From contig NZ_PNDS01000002.1 in assembly GCF_005886535.1 (NCBI RefSeq), forward strand, positions 1-53,702: a stretch of 53,702 nt of DNA, in the 5' to 3' direction. The translations under genes were made by a program, and so were the position numbers. The notes under the pieces are model-generated. The model was not told the DNA's origin. It saw only the letters and a list, made by a program, of their open reading frames with translations, and searched no databases. Each line of letters starts with the position of its first letter. Within the stretch, counting starts at the first letter, position 1. Of the stretch, positions 1 through 9,806 are shown in pieces. This DNA comes from Pseudoalteromonas sp. S2755 (lineage in GTDB: Bacteria > Pseudomonadota > Gammaproteobacteria > Enterobacterales > Alteromonadaceae).

Positions 1-285
1 AAATTGTCGGGGCGGTAGGAGCCACATTAACAGACTACTAAACAGCAAATACCAGCTGTATTAAGTAAATGAGCTATTTTGAAGCGGGGAAATAGTTTTA
101 GTAGCTACGCAAAAATTTTGCTATTTAGTTGTTCTAAATGAAAAATTTTTAACACAGTTAGCGTCAGATTTGCTCCTTCAAATTGAGCAAGTATTAAGAT
201 TAATTGGTATTATACCACTTTGGTTACGGAGGTGGGGGAGATTAGCAGGGAGTAAATGAATCAGGCCTTATTGTTTTACTGACGA
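1..285. other. No gene seen at left edge
   Basis: AT-rich stretch downstream of the minus-strand npr gene. I see no open frame with a credible start, no RNA gene and no clear terminator hairpin. It is probably intergenic sequence, with any neighbouring gene lying outside the window. Confidence 0.4.
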
Positions 286-555
286 TTACTCGGATTCATT
301 AAATTTATTTTCTATTAGTCCGCCAATGGCGTCTAGTGCATACTGAGCATCAGGACCTTCACAAACCACTCGTACTTCTTTTCCTTGGCTGCTTTCAAGT
401 AACAACAGTGCTAGGACACTATCAGCGGCAGCACTTTTGTCTCCTTGATATAAGGTCACTTCGGCATCAAATTGGGTCGCTAACTGAGCAAGAACTGTCG
501 CTGCTCGAGCGTGCAGACCGAGCTTGTTCTGGATTAAAAACGTATTTTCTAACAT
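286..555 (-). CDS. ptsO: Nitrogen-PTS phosphocarrier NPr (HPr-like)
   Basis: Small cytoplasmic phosphocarrier of the nitrogen phosphotransferase system. It relays phosphate from PtsP to PtsN (EIIA-Ntr) and acts in regulation rather than sugar uptake. The 89-residue length matches HPr-family proteins. The active-site histidine is His15 in the KLGLHARAA motif, followed by the usual helix. Its start abuts the stop of rapZ upstream, so it is the last gene of the rpoN-hpf-ptsN-rapZ-npr cluster. That order is the same as in enteric bacteria, which makes NPr more likely than a sugar-PTS HPr. Confidence 0.93.
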   Translation of the reverse strand: MLENTFLIQNKLGLHARAATVLAQLATQFDAEVTLYQGDKSAAADSVLALLLLESSQGKEVRVVCEGPDAQYALDAIGGLIENKFNESE

Positions 556-1422
556 TTACCCCTCTTGCTCACGGTGACGAATTTTGACGTTAGGGTGGGT
601 TTTAGCAAATCGCTCGCCAATGGTTTGCGCTAAGTATACCGAGCGATGCTGTCCACCTGTACATCCTATTGCGATCGTTAGATAACTGCGATTGTTACGC
701 TCTAAGTGTGGTAGCCAAGTTTGTACAAAGGTTTGAATTTGCCAAGTAAACTTTTGCACTATACTGTGACTCGACAAATAGTCTTTGACTGGCTGATCTA
801 GGCCAGTTAGTGGCTTAAGCTCAGGCTCCCAATGTGGGTTGGGCAAAAAGCGTGCATCAAAAACGTAATCCGCTTGTTTTGGGATACCATGTTTAAAGCC
901 GAAAGACTCAAAAGTAATAATGAGTTGTTTGTCTTTTTTACCTAAGATTTTTTCACGGATATCTTCAGCAAGTTGATGAACGCTCAGGCCTGTAGTATCG
1001 ATGAGGAAGTCGGCACGAGTGATCAATACGTCTAACAATTCCCGTTCTTTTTTTATCGCAACATCTAATGGAAGATTATGCAATGAAAGTGGGTGTAAAC
1101 GGCGTGTTTCTGAGAAGCGTTTTATCAGGGTTTGATCGTCACTGTCTAAATAAAACAGGGTAGGTTTGGCAAAACCAGGTAAGTATTCAAGAATGTCATT
1201 AAACTCGTCCTGCTCTTTAGGCAAGTTTCTAACATCAATGCTGACTGCAATTTTATTATAATTGTCTGAAACACTGCGGACTAAAGACGGCAGCAAATTG
1301 ACTGGAATGTTATCTACACAATAGTAGCCTAGGTCTTCCAATACTCGAAGCGCTACAGATTTACCAGAGCCTGAGCGGCCACTGATAATGATAAGCTCGA
1401 GTCCTTTTTCTTCATCACTCAT
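556..1422 (-). CDS. rapZ: RNase adapter protein RapZ
   Basis: Nucleotide-binding RNA adapter. In enterics it presents the GlmZ small RNA to RNase E and so tunes glucosamine-6-phosphate synthase; that role is family knowledge. The Walker A motif GRSGSGKS is at residues 15-22, and the C-terminal domain carries the conserved GCTGGQHRS motif. I chose the ATG at 1422 because AAGG lies 8 bases upstream. A GTG nine bases further up (1431) gives 291 residues but lacks that spacing. The N-terminus overlaps the end of ptsN by a few bases, indicating translational coupling. The length of 288 is normal. Confidence 0.93.
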   Translation of the reverse strand: MSDEEKGLELIIISGRSGSGKSVALRVLEDLGYYCVDNIPVNLLPSLVRSVSDNYNKIAVSIDVRNLPKEQDEFNDILEYLPGFAKPTLFYLDSDDQTLIKRFSETRRLHPLSLHNLPLDVAIKKERELLDVLITRADFLIDTTGLSVHQLAEDIREKILGKKDKQLIITFESFGFKHGIPKQADYVFDARFLPNPHWEPELKPLTGLDQPVKDYLSSHSIVQKFTWQIQTFVQTWLPHLERNNRSYLTIAIGCTGGQHRSVYLAQTIGERFAKTHPNVKIRHREQEG

Positions 1423-1873
1423 CAAGTTCACCTTGGATCACTGCGTATAACTCATCGTCACTTTTTGCTTGCCTAAGCATTTTGCAAAAAGACTTGTCTT
1501 TGAGTGTATCAGCAATCGCCGCTAAGGTCTTTAGATGCTGTTGATTATCACCTTCGGGTACGATGAACGCGACAAAAATATCGACAGGTTGCTTATCTAT
1601 GGCTTCAAACTGGATCCCTTGCTCGCTGACAAGCACCATTGCAAGGATTTTATCCAAACCTTCAAGTCGACCATGAGGAATGGCAATGCCTTTACCGATC
1701 CCTGTGCTGCCTAATTTCTCTCGCGCCATTAAGGCGTCCAAGATAACATGCTGACTGGTATTTGGAATTTGACTATGAGCCAGTTCGCTGATGTATTCTA
1801 AAATACGCTTTTTGCTATTAAAAAGGACCGCAGCTTTACTGCAGTCCTTGTTCACTAATTCACTTAATTTCAT
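1415..1873 (-). CDS. ptsN: PTS IIA-like nitrogen regulatory protein PtsN
   Basis: EIIA-Ntr, the terminal phosphoacceptor of the nitrogen PTS. In other bacteria it regulates potassium transport and stress responses according to its phosphorylation state. The 152 residues form a single EIIA fold. The probable phosphorylated residue is His67 in the GIAIPHGRL motif. It lies just downstream of hpf (one base between them) and overlaps rapZ, so it is inside the rpoN operon. Nothing unusual was seen. Confidence 0.94.
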   Translation of the reverse strand: MKLSELVNKDCSKAAVLFNSKKRILEYISELAHSQIPNTSQHVILDALMAREKLGSTGIGKGIAIPHGRLEGLDKILAMVLVSEQGIQFEAIDKQPVDIFVAFIVPEGDNQQHLKTLAAIADTLKDKSFCKMLRQAKSDDELYAVIQGELDE

Positions 1874-1874
1874 C

Positions 1875-2168
1875 TTAGTGTCGAGTGAGCTTCTCTTTGT
1901 GTTTAATAACTTGACGATCTAGCTTGTCGATAAGGCCATCAATTGCGGCATACATATCTTGATGCTCTGTTGATGCAAATAGCTCGCCGCCGTTTACGTG
2001 TAATGTTGCTTCTGCTTTTTGTACTAGTTTCTCGACATCAAGGATCACATGCACGTTATTGATATGATCAAAGTGCCTTTCTAGCTTCGCAAACTTGTTG
2101 GTGACATAGTCTCTTAATGAGTCAGTAATTTCTACATGGCGACCAGTTAGATTTAGTTGCATAAGCAT
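1875..2168 (-). CDS. hpf: Ribosome hibernation promoting factor HPF
   Basis: Short-form HPF/YfiA-type protein that binds the 30S decoding region and promotes inactive ribosome dimers in stationary phase (family knowledge). The sequence has the typical start MQLNLTGRHVEIT and the conserved LHVNGGE and DMYAAIDGLIDKL segments. Two in-frame ATGs are available, 2168 and 2162. The second gives 95 residues and matches the usual family N-terminus, but AAGGA is better spaced for the first. The gene sits between rpoN and ptsN, its normal position. Confidence 0.94.
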   Translation of the reverse strand: MLMQLNLTGRHVEITDSLRDYVTNKFAKLERHFDHINNVHVILDVEKLVQKAEATLHVNGGELFASTEHQDMYAAIDGLIDKLDRQVIKHKEKLTRH

Positions 2169-2191
2169 TTTTCCTTCTTGGGTTTTACGTC

Positions 2192-3691
2192 TTATATCAA
2201 GCTTTTACGCTGATTTGACGGTGGAATGGCTAGGGATTCACGATATTTTGCAATCGTACGTCTCGCTACCTTAATTCCTTGCTCAGCTAAGATATCTGCA
2301 ATTTTGCTATCACTCAATGGCTTAGCGGTATTTTCTGCAGCTATCAGCTTTTTGATAAGTGCTCTAATTGCTGTAGAAGAGCACTCACCTCCATTTTCTG
2401 TACTTACATGGCTAGAGAAGAAATACTTCAGCTCAAATATACCCCGAGGTGTATGCATGTACTTTTGTGTTGTCACACGGGAAATTGTGGACTCATGCAT
2501 CTCAACCATTTCAGCAACATCATTCAGCACCATAGGGCGCATTGCTTCGGGGCCATGTTCAAAGAATGCCTGTTGTTGTTGCACAATGCAATTGGTAACT
2601 TTTAATAAAGTATCATTTCGGCTTTCTAAGCTTTTAATAAACCACTTTGCTTCTTGTAAATGTGAGCGAATAAACTGACTATCCGTACTGGATTTCGCCG
2701 TTCTAGACATCGCAGCGTAATGGTCATTTACTCTTATTTTAGGCATAGCATCAGGATTTAGCTCTACGACCCAACGACCTTTTACTTTTTTCACTGATAC
2801 GTCAGGGATCACATACTCAGGCTCTTCATGAATAATGCTTGCCGCTGGTTTTGGGTTGAGGCTATGAATTAACGTCATGACCTCTTTGAGATCGGCTTCT
2901 TTAAGGCGCGTTTTCTTAGCCAAAGTTCGATAGTCACGGCTGGCAAGTAAGTCGATATGCTCTGTCAGGATCATTTTTGTTTCGGCTATCCATGGCGTAT
3001 CTGGGGCGAATTGGTTTAGCTGAATACATAAGCATTCTTGTAAACTACGCGCAGCAATGCCGACAGGGTCAAAAAGCTGAATACGTTTGAGGACGGCTTC
3101 TACTTCATCCAGCTCAATAGGCTCTTCACTATCTTCGTCATTAATGCTTTCTAAAATGTCTTCGCAAGAGAGTGTTAAAATGCCTGACAGGTCGACCGCT
3201 TCAATAATCGCAATCGCAATCGCTCTATCTGTTGGACTAAATGGGGTCAACTCAAGTTGCCACATGAGATAATCGTGGAGAGATTCGGAGGTTTCCCCTT
3301 GATAAACATTATCGTCATCAGGGAGTGGACCTGAGCTGGCGGCTGGAGCTGCGCTCATATACTCGTCCCAAGTGACATCCATGGCGAGATCATCGCTCAC
3401 CGTGTCTTTGCTCATGGCGGTATCTGAGTCTATCTCGTAGTCACTAACCTGTGCTTCATCGCCTGAGTTTTGATTGTCATCAGCACCGCTCTTTTCTTGG
3501 CCGTGTTGGTCAGCGTTTTCGCCGTCAGTATTATCACCTTCCTCCACTTCCAATAATGGATTGCTGTCTAATGCTTCTTGTATTTCTTGTTGCAAATCCA
3601 ATGTACTAAGCTGCAGCAAGCGAATGGCTTGTTGCAGTTGCGGAGTCATTGTAAGTTGCTGCCCCATGCGCAGCTGTAATGATTGCCTCAT
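2192..3691 (-). CDS. rpoN: RNA polymerase sigma-54 factor RpoN
   Basis: Alternative sigma factor that recognises -24/-12 promoters and needs an AAA+ activator. At 499 residues it is full length. The N-terminal Region I is glutamine-rich ([20 protein letters not shown]), followed by an acidic Region II, the core-binding domain, and a C-terminal helix-turn-helix with the RpoN box [10 protein letters not shown] near the end. It lies downstream of lptB with a 46-base gap and heads the hpf-ptsN-rapZ-npr group. A probable client promoter, upstream of pspA, is in this same window at 49.87 kb. Confidence 0.96.
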   Translation of the reverse strand: MRQSLQLRMGQQLTMTPQLQQAIRLLQLSTLDLQQEIQEALDSNPLLEVEEGDNTDGENADQHGQEKSGADDNQNSGDEAQVSDYEIDSDTAMSKDTVSDDLAMDVTWDEYMSAAPAASSGPLPDDDNVYQGETSESLHDYLMWQLELTPFSPTDRAIAIAIIEAVDLSGILTLSCEDILESINDEDSEEPIELDEVEAVLKRIQLFDPVGIAARSLQECLCIQLNQFAPDTPWIAETKMILTEHIDLLASRDYRTLAKKTRLKEADLKEVMTLIHSLNPKPAASIIHEEPEYVIPDVSVKKVKGRWVVELNPDAMPKIRVNDHYAAMSRTAKSSTDSQFIRSHLQEAKWFIKSLESRNDTLLKVTNCIVQQQQAFFEHGPEAMRPMVLNDVAEMVEMHESTISRVTTQKYMHTPRGIFELKYFFSSHVSTENGGECSSTAIRALIKKLIAAENTAKPLSDSKIADILAEQGIKVARRTIAKYRESLAIPPSNQRKSLI

Positions 3692-3737
3692 GTATCTCTA
3701 ACAATCCTTTTTAACAGTTATTAATACTACGTCTTAA

Positions 3738-4463
3738 CTATAGCTTGAATTGTTCGCCTAGGTAGACATCTCTTACGGTTTGATCTGCCAAAACATGTTC
3801 TGGCGTGCCTGCAGCGATTAACTCACCATGTGAAACGATGTAGGCTTTTTCACATACGTCCAGTGTTTCTCTAACGTTATGGTCGGTGATAAGCACACCG
3901 ATACCGCGGTTTTTTAGGTGCTCTATGATCGTCTTTATATCTAACACCGAAATAGGATCAACACCAGCAAAAGGTTCATCTAACAGGATAAACTTAGGAT
4001 TAGCGGCTAAAGCGCGAGCAATTTCTACGCGTCTTCTTTCGCCTCCCGACAATGCCATGCCCTGTGAGTCGCGAATGTGTTGAATATTAAACTCATCCAG
4101 TAACTCATTGAGTTCAGCTTCTCTTTCCACCTTAGATAAGTCTTTTCGAGTTTCTAAAATCGCCATCAAATTTTGATAGACCGTGAGTTTTCTAAAGATT
4201 GAAGACTCTTGCGGTAAATAGCCAATACCAAGTCGCGCTCGGCTGTGCATCGGTAGCAAAGTGATATCTTCGTCATCAATCTGAATATAACCTTTGTCGC
4301 TCGGTACTAACCCTACAATCATATAAAAGGTGGTAGTTTTACCTGCACCATTTGGTCCTAATAAGCCTACAATGCTGCCAGCCTGAACACTTAAACCAAC
4401 ATTTTTGACGACTTGGCGACCTTTATAACTCTTTGCTAGACCCGTTGCTTTGAGCTCGCTCAT
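3738..4463 (-). CDS. lptB: LPS export ABC transporter ATP-binding protein LptB
   Basis: ATPase of the LptB2FGC machine that extracts lipopolysaccharide from the inner membrane and pushes it along the Lpt bridge. The Walker A motif GPNGAGKT is at residues 36-43, followed by the ABC signature [15 protein letters not shown] and Walker [12 protein letters not shown]. The length of 241 is standard. It overlaps the end of lptA by one base, so lptC, lptA and lptB are translationally coupled. The membrane partners LptF and LptG are not in the window, as is usual. Confidence 0.96.
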   Translation of the reverse strand: MSELKATGLAKSYKGRQVVKNVGLSVQAGSIVGLLGPNGAGKTTTFYMIVGLVPSDKGYIQIDDEDITLLPMHSRARLGIGYLPQESSIFRKLTVYQNLMAILETRKDLSKVEREAELNELLDEFNIQHIRDSQGMALSGGERRRVEIARALAANPKFILLDEPFAGVDPISVLDIKTIIEHLKNRGIGVLITDHNVRETLDVCEKAYIVSHGELIAAGTPEHVLADQTVRDVYLGEQFKL

Positions 4464-5005
4464 TAATTGTTACCTTCTTCCTGCGCTTTTTTATCTTTTG
4501 CGTCTTTTTTGTCATCTACAGGAACAAGGATGGTTCTTACCCGAGAATCTTCTTGGTCTGAGCGCTCTGCACTGATCAGTTGCTTTTCAATGTCATAGGT
4601 GATGACCTGAGCGTTAATTTTTTGCCCAGTTTGATTGATTTCCGCATCGCCAGAAATGACTAAGGTGCCTTTCGCAACGTCGTAACGAATTTCGTTTGCT
4701 TTAGCTTCTAGCAAATTGCCATCAGGTTGACGTTCACTGAAAATAGCTGGGCTGCCAGTTGCAACAAGCAGTTGCTTGTTAGTGCCAAGTTCCGCGCGGC
4801 GGTGGACTTCTAGGCGATCGGCATTTATTTTTCTGTCGCCATGGATAATAACAACATTCTGTTCAAAAATACCGATGTTGCTTTGCAGTTGAGCTTGCTG
4901 ACGGCCAGCATCAATAATGACTTCATTTTGTTCTGCAGCAATTGCTAGAGTAGAACTTGCAAGCAAGCCGATGAAAACTAGTTTGTTAATGATTTTACTG
5001 GTCAT
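4463..5005 (-). CDS. lptA: LPS transport periplasmic protein LptA
   Basis: Periplasmic beta-jellyroll protein that oligomerises into the bridge carrying LPS from LptC to LptD. A cleavable signal peptide is visible at residues 1-24 (ending TLAIAA), followed by an OstA-type domain with alternating strands. The tail is highly charged, with many lysines and glutamates. It overlaps lptC by 11 bases upstream and lptB by one base downstream. The length of 180 residues is normal. Confidence 0.94.
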   Translation of the reverse strand: MTSKIINKLVFIGLLASSTLAIAAEQNEVIIDAGRQQAQLQSNIGIFEQNVVIIHGDRKINADRLEVHRRAELGTNKQLLVATGSPAIFSERQPDGNLLEAKANEIRYDVAKGTLVISGDAEINQTGQKINAQVITYDIEKQLISAERSDQEDSRVRTILVPVDDKKDAKDKKAQEEGNN

Positions 5006-5549
5006 AATAAATTGTCTTTGTGTGGTTGATGAGTTCGATCACTTGCTTTTGTAGATCCGCATGCAGTCCTTTACCCGTGATCCTGAGACTAGGACCAGTG
5101 ATAACGACAGGGTGTTCCGACTTCATCAATTTTTGCTTAATTTCAACTCTTACATTATCGGCATTGATATCGGTGATCATGGCGTTAGGCGTTAAATTCT
5201 TTGCCAGCACATTGCCTTCTAATATCAAGGTATTGTTTTCGTACAGTGTTGCTTCTAATGCACTTATTTGCCAATTCTGTTCACCGTTATATAAGGTGAA
5301 AATGGGCTTTTCAAAGTGACTAAAGCCAAGGTCTTGATACAACTCCATCTTATCAGCAGTTACCTGATAGTTTAATAAGCCATTTTCACTATAGGTCGTT
5401 TGCTGAAGCGTGGTTGCAACATAATCGGGCTTAGCTAACGGTTCATCTTCTTTTGCTGGATCTGCCTCTGATGGATCAAACATGGGCGACCACATCCATA
5501 CCATTAAAGAAGCGAAAACAATGAGTAAGATGACACGTATTACGGTCAT
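4995..5549 (-). CDS. lptC: LPS export protein LptC
   Basis: Bitopic inner-membrane protein that receives LPS from LptBFG and hands it to LptA. One N-terminal transmembrane segment (about residues 3-21) is followed by a periplasmic jellyroll domain of about 150 residues. It is 184 residues long and sits between kdsC (overlap of 4 bases) and lptA (overlap of 11 bases). The identification rests on gene order and architecture as well as sequence resemblance. Confidence 0.92.
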   Translation of the reverse strand: MTVIRVILLIVFASLMVWMWSPMFDPSEADPAKEDEPLAKPDYVATTLQQTTYSENGLLNYQVTADKMELYQDLGFSHFEKPIFTLYNGEQNWQISALEATLYENNTLILEGNVLAKNLTPNAMITDINADNVRVEIKQKLMKSEHPVVITGPSLRITGKGLHADLQKQVIELINHTKTIYYDQ

Positions 5550-6097
5550 GTACTTGATCCTTTGGAAGTCAATAAGTGATTTTGACTGAGCATTAGAAGA
5601 TCAGTCAATTCTCTTACGGCGCCAAAACCACCAGACATCAAGGTCGTGTAATGGGCGATATGTTTAACAAGAGGGTGTGCATCATTGACGGCAACGGCAA
5701 AACCGACTCGTTCCATTACAGGCAGGTCTGGACCATCATCACCAATATATGCAATTTCCTCATCACTAAGGTTGAGCTTAGTCTTCAGTTCATCGTATGC
5801 CACTAACTTATTTTCTTGGCCCTGGTAAATATAAGTTACATTTAAACTAGTCATGCGTTGCTGAACTATTTGTGAATGTCTACCTGTGATAACGGCGACT
5901 TCGATACCACAATCAACCAAGGCTTTAATACCAAACCCATCTTTGGTATTAAATGCTTTTAGTTCTTCACCATTATTACCAAGGTATATACGGCCATCTG
6001 AGAATACGCCATCAATATCGCAAATCAATAATTTGACTTGTTTTGCTTTGTCCCAAGCTTCAGGAGAAATCGTCTGATATAAATCTTCAAATTGCAT
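5546..6097 (-). CDS. kdsC: 3-deoxy-D-manno-octulosonate 8-phosphate phosphatase KdsC
   Basis: HAD-superfamily phosphatase that removes phosphate from Kdo-8-P, the last step making free Kdo for LPS inner core. The nucleophile/acid pair is Asp27-x-Asp29 in the CDIDGVFSDG motif. Downstream motifs ITGRHS and YIGDDGPDLPVM supply the other HAD loops. It has 183 residues with no cap insertion, as expected for the tetrameric C0 class. It overlaps kdsD by one base and lptC by four. Confidence 0.95.
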   Translation of the reverse strand: MQFEDLYQTISPEAWDKAKQVKLLICDIDGVFSDGRIYLGNNGEELKAFNTKDGFGIKALVDCGIEVAVITGRHSQIVQQRMTSLNVTYIYQGQENKLVAYDELKTKLNLSDEEIAYIGDDGPDLPVMERVGFAVAVNDAHPLVKHIAHYTTLMSGGFGAVRELTDLLMLSQNHLLTSKGSST

Positions 6098-7068
6098 TAC
6101 AGCACCCCCGCTCTAAGTAAATCTTGCGTATTCAAGGCGCCAACCGGTATGTTGTTTTCGTTCACCACAATCAAGCCGTTAATCCGTTTGGTTTCCATGA
6201 TATTAAGCACCTCAGCTGCGAGCATATCGGCGCGTGCCGTCGTACTTTTAGCCGTCATTACTTGCGTGATTGGGGTGGTGTGAATATCGACCTTTTGTTC
6301 GATAATACGGCGCAAGTCACCATCGGTAAAAATACCTTGTAATTGCGAGCTTTCATTTACGATTGCCGTCATACCTAAGCTCTTAGCTGACATTTCAAAT
6401 AATGCTTCTTTAACTGTGCAGTGACTATTGACCATAGGGATTGCATCCCCTTGATGCATGACATCAGCAACGGTTAAAAGTAGACGTCTTCCCAAGCTAC
6501 CACCAGGGTGGGAAAGCGCAAAATCGTCAGCGGTAAAGCCTCTGGCTTCAAGCAGCGCAACCGCGAGCGCATCACCCATCACTAGCGTAGCTGTGGTGCT
6601 GGCGGTGGGTGCTAGCCCTAATGGGCAAGCCTCTTTTGATACTTTGACACAAAGATGGACCGTTGCATTTCGAGCCATCGTAGAACTCGGGTTGCCCGTC
6701 ATGGTGATTACCGGGGCACCTAGACGCTTAATCACCGGTAGGATTGAGATCACCTCTTGGGTTTCCCCTGAGTTGGAGATCATCAAAACCACATCATCTT
6801 TGGTGATCATACCCAAGTCGCCGTGACTTGCTTCACCTGGGTGAACAAAAAATGCAGGACTGCCGGTACTTGCGAGCGTCGCCGCTATTTTATTACCGAT
6901 GTGGCCAGATTTACCCATGCCAATCACGATGATCCTGCCTTGGCAGCCAAACATAATCTCACACGCTTTTGCAAATTGCTGATCAACAAACTGTTGCACT
7001 TCTTCTATTGCTGCAAGTTCAGTAGCAAACACTTGATTTGCAGAGTCAATAAATGGGTTCGTTGTCAC
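6097..7068 (-). CDS. kdsD: Arabinose-5-phosphate isomerase KdsD
   Basis: Converts ribulose-5-phosphate to arabinose-5-phosphate, the first step of Kdo synthesis. An N-terminal SIS sugar-isomerase domain (about residues 40-170) carries the GMGKSGHIGNK and SNSGET motifs. It is followed by two CBS domains (about 205-323) that probably sense nucleotides. The full length of 323 residues is normal. It sits between the Ca2+/Na+ exchanger gene and kdsC on the same strand, in the order seen in enteric bacteria. Confidence 0.95.
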   Translation of the reverse strand: MTTNPFIDSANQVFATELAAIEEVQQFVDQQFAKACEIMFGCQGRIIVIGMGKSGHIGNKIAATLASTGSPAFFVHPGEASHGDLGMITKDDVVLMISNSGETQEVISILPVIKRLGAPVITMTGNPSSTMARNATVHLCVKVSKEACPLGLAPTASTTATLVMGDALAVALLEARGFTADDFALSHPGGSLGRRLLLTVADVMHQGDAIPMVNSHCTVKEALFEMSAKSLGMTAIVNESSQLQGIFTDGDLRRIIEQKVDIHTTPITQVMTAKSTTARADMLAAEVLNIMETKRINGLIVVNENNIPVGALNTQDLLRAGVL

Positions 7069-7077
7069 AAGGCTTCC

Positions 7078-8037
7078 TTAAATGATGTAATAAATATAAC
7101 CGACGAAGCTTGCGACAAGTATGCCGCCTTCCAAGCGGTTGATGCGGCGCTGACCTATTAAGCTGAGACTCATTAGAATAAGTAGCAGTGTCGCGCCAAG
7201 CATAATAAAGATATCACGTGACGCAATATTGGCATCGAGGACTGATGGGTTAATGATCCCGGCAATTGATAGCACTGCCAATATATTAAAGATGTTCGAA
7301 CCAATAATATTGCCAAGCGCCAGATCGTCTTCCTTCTTAAGTACGCCAGCAACACAAGCTGCAAGCTCGGGCAAACTAGTACCAACGGCAATAATAGTTA
7401 GTCCTATTAACAGGTCACTCATGCCAAAATATTTGGCGATATCAACCGCAGCGCCAACGAGGTAGTCCGCGCTAATAGGTAGTAAAATCATACCCACAAT
7501 TAACCAGAAAACGGCTTTTTGAGTTGGAATATTATTTGGCACTTCTTCACAGGCTTCACTTACAAACGGGTCATCATTATCTCCACCACCACGCTTGGTG
7601 ATAATAATAAGTGTAAGAAGAAAAGCGGCGAAACCGACTAATAGCAAAACACCTTCTACGAAACTAAAGTGGTTATCACTAACGATATACCAAGCTGCCA
7701 ATGAAACGATGACTAACAGCGGCATTTCGCGACGCAAAATGCCAGAGCCTACGGAGAGTGGCCTTAATAACGCGGTGAGACCTAAAACGAGTAGGATATT
7801 GGCGATGTTAGAACCTATGGCATTGCCCACGGCGGTGTCTGTTTTATCTGCAAGAGCGGCTTGCGCAGCAACCATCATTTCCGGTGCTGAAGATCCCATG
7901 GCCACGATGGTTAAACCAACAATTAATGTCGGTACTCCAAAGTTTCGTGCAAGAGCGGCCGCACCAAAAACAAAGCGGTCAGCACTCCAAACCAGTGCAA
8001 TGAAGCCAAGAATGAGAATAACAAACGATAAAACCAT
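7078..8037 (-). CDS. yrbG: Calcium/sodium antiporter (YrbG/CaxA family)
   Basis: Inner-membrane cation exchanger of the K+-dependent Na+/Ca2+ family. It shows two inverted alpha repeats, each with the signature acidic motif: GSSAPEMMVAA followed by GNAIGSNIANILLVLG in the first half, and GTSLPELAACV followed by GNIIGSNIFNILAVLS in the second. About ten hydrophobic segments are seen over 319 residues. It heads the minus-strand kds-lpt operon and is divergent from mlaF. The physiological ion is inferred from the family only. Confidence 0.9.
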   Translation of the reverse strand: MVLSFVILILGFIALVWSADRFVFGAAALARNFGVPTLIVGLTIVAMGSSAPEMMVAAQAALADKTDTAVGNAIGSNIANILLVLGLTALLRPLSVGSGILRREMPLLVIVSLAAWYIVSDNHFSFVEGVLLLVGFAAFLLTLIIITKRGGGDNDDPFVSEACEEVPNNIPTQKAVFWLIVGMILLPISADYLVGAAVDIAKYFGMSDLLIGLTIIAVGTSLPELAACVAGVLKKEDDLALGNIIGSNIFNILAVLSIAGIINPSVLDANIASRDIFIMLGATLLLILMSLSLIGQRRINRLEGGILVASFVGYIYYII

Positions 8038-8211
8038 GAACCTCTAGCCAATAGGATTAAAATTTCGATAGATACTACCAAAAGCGCTCTGGAAAGTATA
8101 AGCAAACCGTTACATTTCACTACTTACAAAATTTTACCAAAACGATTTTCCATCTTGTTTGAAAAAAAAGTATCATACTTGGATGAATATAGTCTGGATC
8201 TGGAGAGCGAC

Positions 8212-9012
8212 TTGTCGCAATCAATTGTAGAAATCAAGGATGTAACCTTCTCTCGGGGTGAAAGGATCATCTACAAAAACATGAGCTTTTCCGTACCAAA
8301 AGGCAAAATTACCGCAATAATGGGGCCGAGCGGCATTGGTAAAACCACCATGTTGCGTTTGATCGGTGGTCAGCTTAAGCCTGATAGCGGTGATATTGTT
8401 TTTGCTGGAAACAGCATCCCTAACATGTCACGAGCAGCTTTATACCAAGCTCGAACGCGCATGAGCATGTTATTTCAAAGTGGCGCTTTGTTTACCGATA
8501 TGAGTGTGTTCGACAATGTGGCTTTTCCCCTACGCGAGCATACTGAACTATCTGAAGAGTTAATCCGTTTAGTGGTGTTGATGAAGCTCCAAGCCGTTGG
8601 TCTTCGTGGTGCAAAAGATTTAATGCCAGCGGAGCTTTCTGGTGGTATGGCAAGACGTGCTGCCCTAGCGCGTGCTATCGCGCTTGACCCTGAATTAATT
8701 ATGTACGATGAGCCGTTTGCTGGTCAGGATCCGATCTCCATGGGCGTTCTAGTTCGCTTGATTAAGTCTCTGAATGAAGTATTGGGATTATCGTCGCTGA
8801 TAGTCACTCATGATGTTACTGAAGTGCTGAGTATTGCTGACCACGTCGTTATTATTGCTGAGCAAGGTGTGATTGGTACAGGAACCCCTGAGCAGATGCT
8901 TGAACATGAATCGCCATTAGTGCAGCAGTTCTTACAGGGCCTTGCGGATGGACCTGTGCCATTCCACTTTAAAGCGCCTGATTATCAGCAAGCGCTGTTG
9001 CAAGGAGAGTGA
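8212..9012 (+). CDS. mlaF: Phospholipid ABC transporter ATP-binding protein MlaF
   Basis: ATPase of the MlaFEDB complex that moves phospholipids between inner and outer membranes and keeps outer-membrane lipid asymmetry. It has Walker [10 protein letters not shown], signature [14 protein letters not shown] and Walker [13 protein letters not shown]. The conserved [11 protein letters not shown] segment near the C-terminus is typical of MlaF. No ATG start exists. I chose TTG at 8212 because GGAG lies 6 bases upstream and the resulting 266 residues match the usual length. A TTG at 8155 would add 19 residues with no good ribosome site. Confidence 0.9.
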   Translation: MSQSIVEIKDVTFSRGERIIYKNMSFSVPKGKITAIMGPSGIGKTTMLRLIGGQLKPDSGDIVFAGNSIPNMSRAALYQARTRMSMLFQSGALFTDMSVFDNVAFPLREHTELSEELIRLVVLMKLQAVGLRGAKDLMPAELSGGMARRAALARAIALDPELIMYDEPFAGQDPISMGVLVRLIKSLNEVLGLSSLIVTHDVTEVLSIADHVVIIAEQGVIGTGTPEQMLEHESPLVQQFLQGLADGPVPFHFKAPDYQQALLQGE

Positions 9013-9014
9013 GT

Positions 9015-9794
9015 ATGGTCGACTTTTTACAAAAACTAGGCCACAAAACCCTCAGTCGTTTTGCTGCGCTTGGCCGTGCCACAACGATGCTTTTGGGGGC
9101 GCTATGCAGCTTACCTAATTTCCGAAAAGGCACGCCGCTGTTGATAAAGCAACTTTACATGGTTGGTCATCAATCATTGTTGATTATCATGGTGTCAGGT
9201 TTATTTATCGGCATGGTATTGGCATTACAAGGCTATACCGTGTTGGTTGGATATGGCGCCGAAGATAGCCTAGGGCCTTTGGTTGCTTTGAGTTTACTCA
9301 GAGAACTGGGTCCTGTGGTAACCGCACTCTTATTTGCAGGGCGCGCGGGCAGTGCGTTAACTGCAGAAATCGGCTTGATGAAGGCTACGGAGCAATTATC
9401 TAGTTTAGAAATGATGGCGATAGACCCGCTTAAGCGCGTTGTAGCTCCTCGCTTTTGGGCCGGTTTTATTAGTATGCCGTTACTCGCACTGATATTTTCT
9501 GCGATCGCTATTTTAGGCGCACACTTGGTAGGGGTTGATTGGTTAGGTGTAGATTCAGGTAGCTTCTGGTCAATTATGCAATCGCAAGTGTCGTTTCAAC
9601 AAGACATCTTAAATGGTCTTATTAAGAGTTTCGTATTTGCACTATTAGTAACTTGGATCGCGCTATACAAAGGCTACGACTGTATTCCTACTTCAGAAGG
9701 AATAAGTAAAGCGACGACAGAGACGGTAGTACATTCTTCACTGGCTGTACTTGGCTTTGACTTTGTATTAACAGCGGTTATGTTCTCAAGTTAA
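9015..9794 (+). CDS. mlaE: Phospholipid ABC transporter permease MlaE
   Basis: Membrane permease subunit of the Mla complex, with about five or six hydrophobic segments in 259 residues. It carries the family segments [22 protein letters not shown] and [15 protein letters not shown] 9015 is preferred over GTG 9009 because AAGGAG at 9002-9007 is spaced 7 bases from the ATG. The start overlaps the mlaF stop region, so the two are coupled. Confidence 0.95.
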   Translation: MVDFLQKLGHKTLSRFAALGRATTMLLGALCSLPNFRKGTPLLIKQLYMVGHQSLLIIMVSGLFIGMVLALQGYTVLVGYGAEDSLGPLVALSLLRELGPVVTALLFAGRAGSALTAEIGLMKATEQLSSLEMMAIDPLKRVVAPRFWAGFISMPLLALIFSAIAILGAHLVGVDWLGVDSGSFWSIMQSQVSFQQDILNGLIKSFVFALLVTWIALYKGYDCIPTSEGISKATTETVVHSSLAVLGFDFVLTAVMFSS

Positions 9795-9806
9795 AAGGTT
9801 TTAAAA

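Noticed and set aside
2226..2678. Plus-strand open frame opposite rpoN
   Set aside because: Antisense to a well-supported sigma-54 gene, Cys/Ser-rich composition typical of reverse-frame translation, no ribosome site.
6458..6826. Plus-strand frame of about 120 codons opposite kdsD
   Set aside because: Mirror of the strongly conserved SIS domain coding strand; no family features.
7595..8047. 150-codon frame opposite the Ca2+/Na+ antiporter gene
   Set aside because: Antisense shadow of a membrane protein gene; no start signal.
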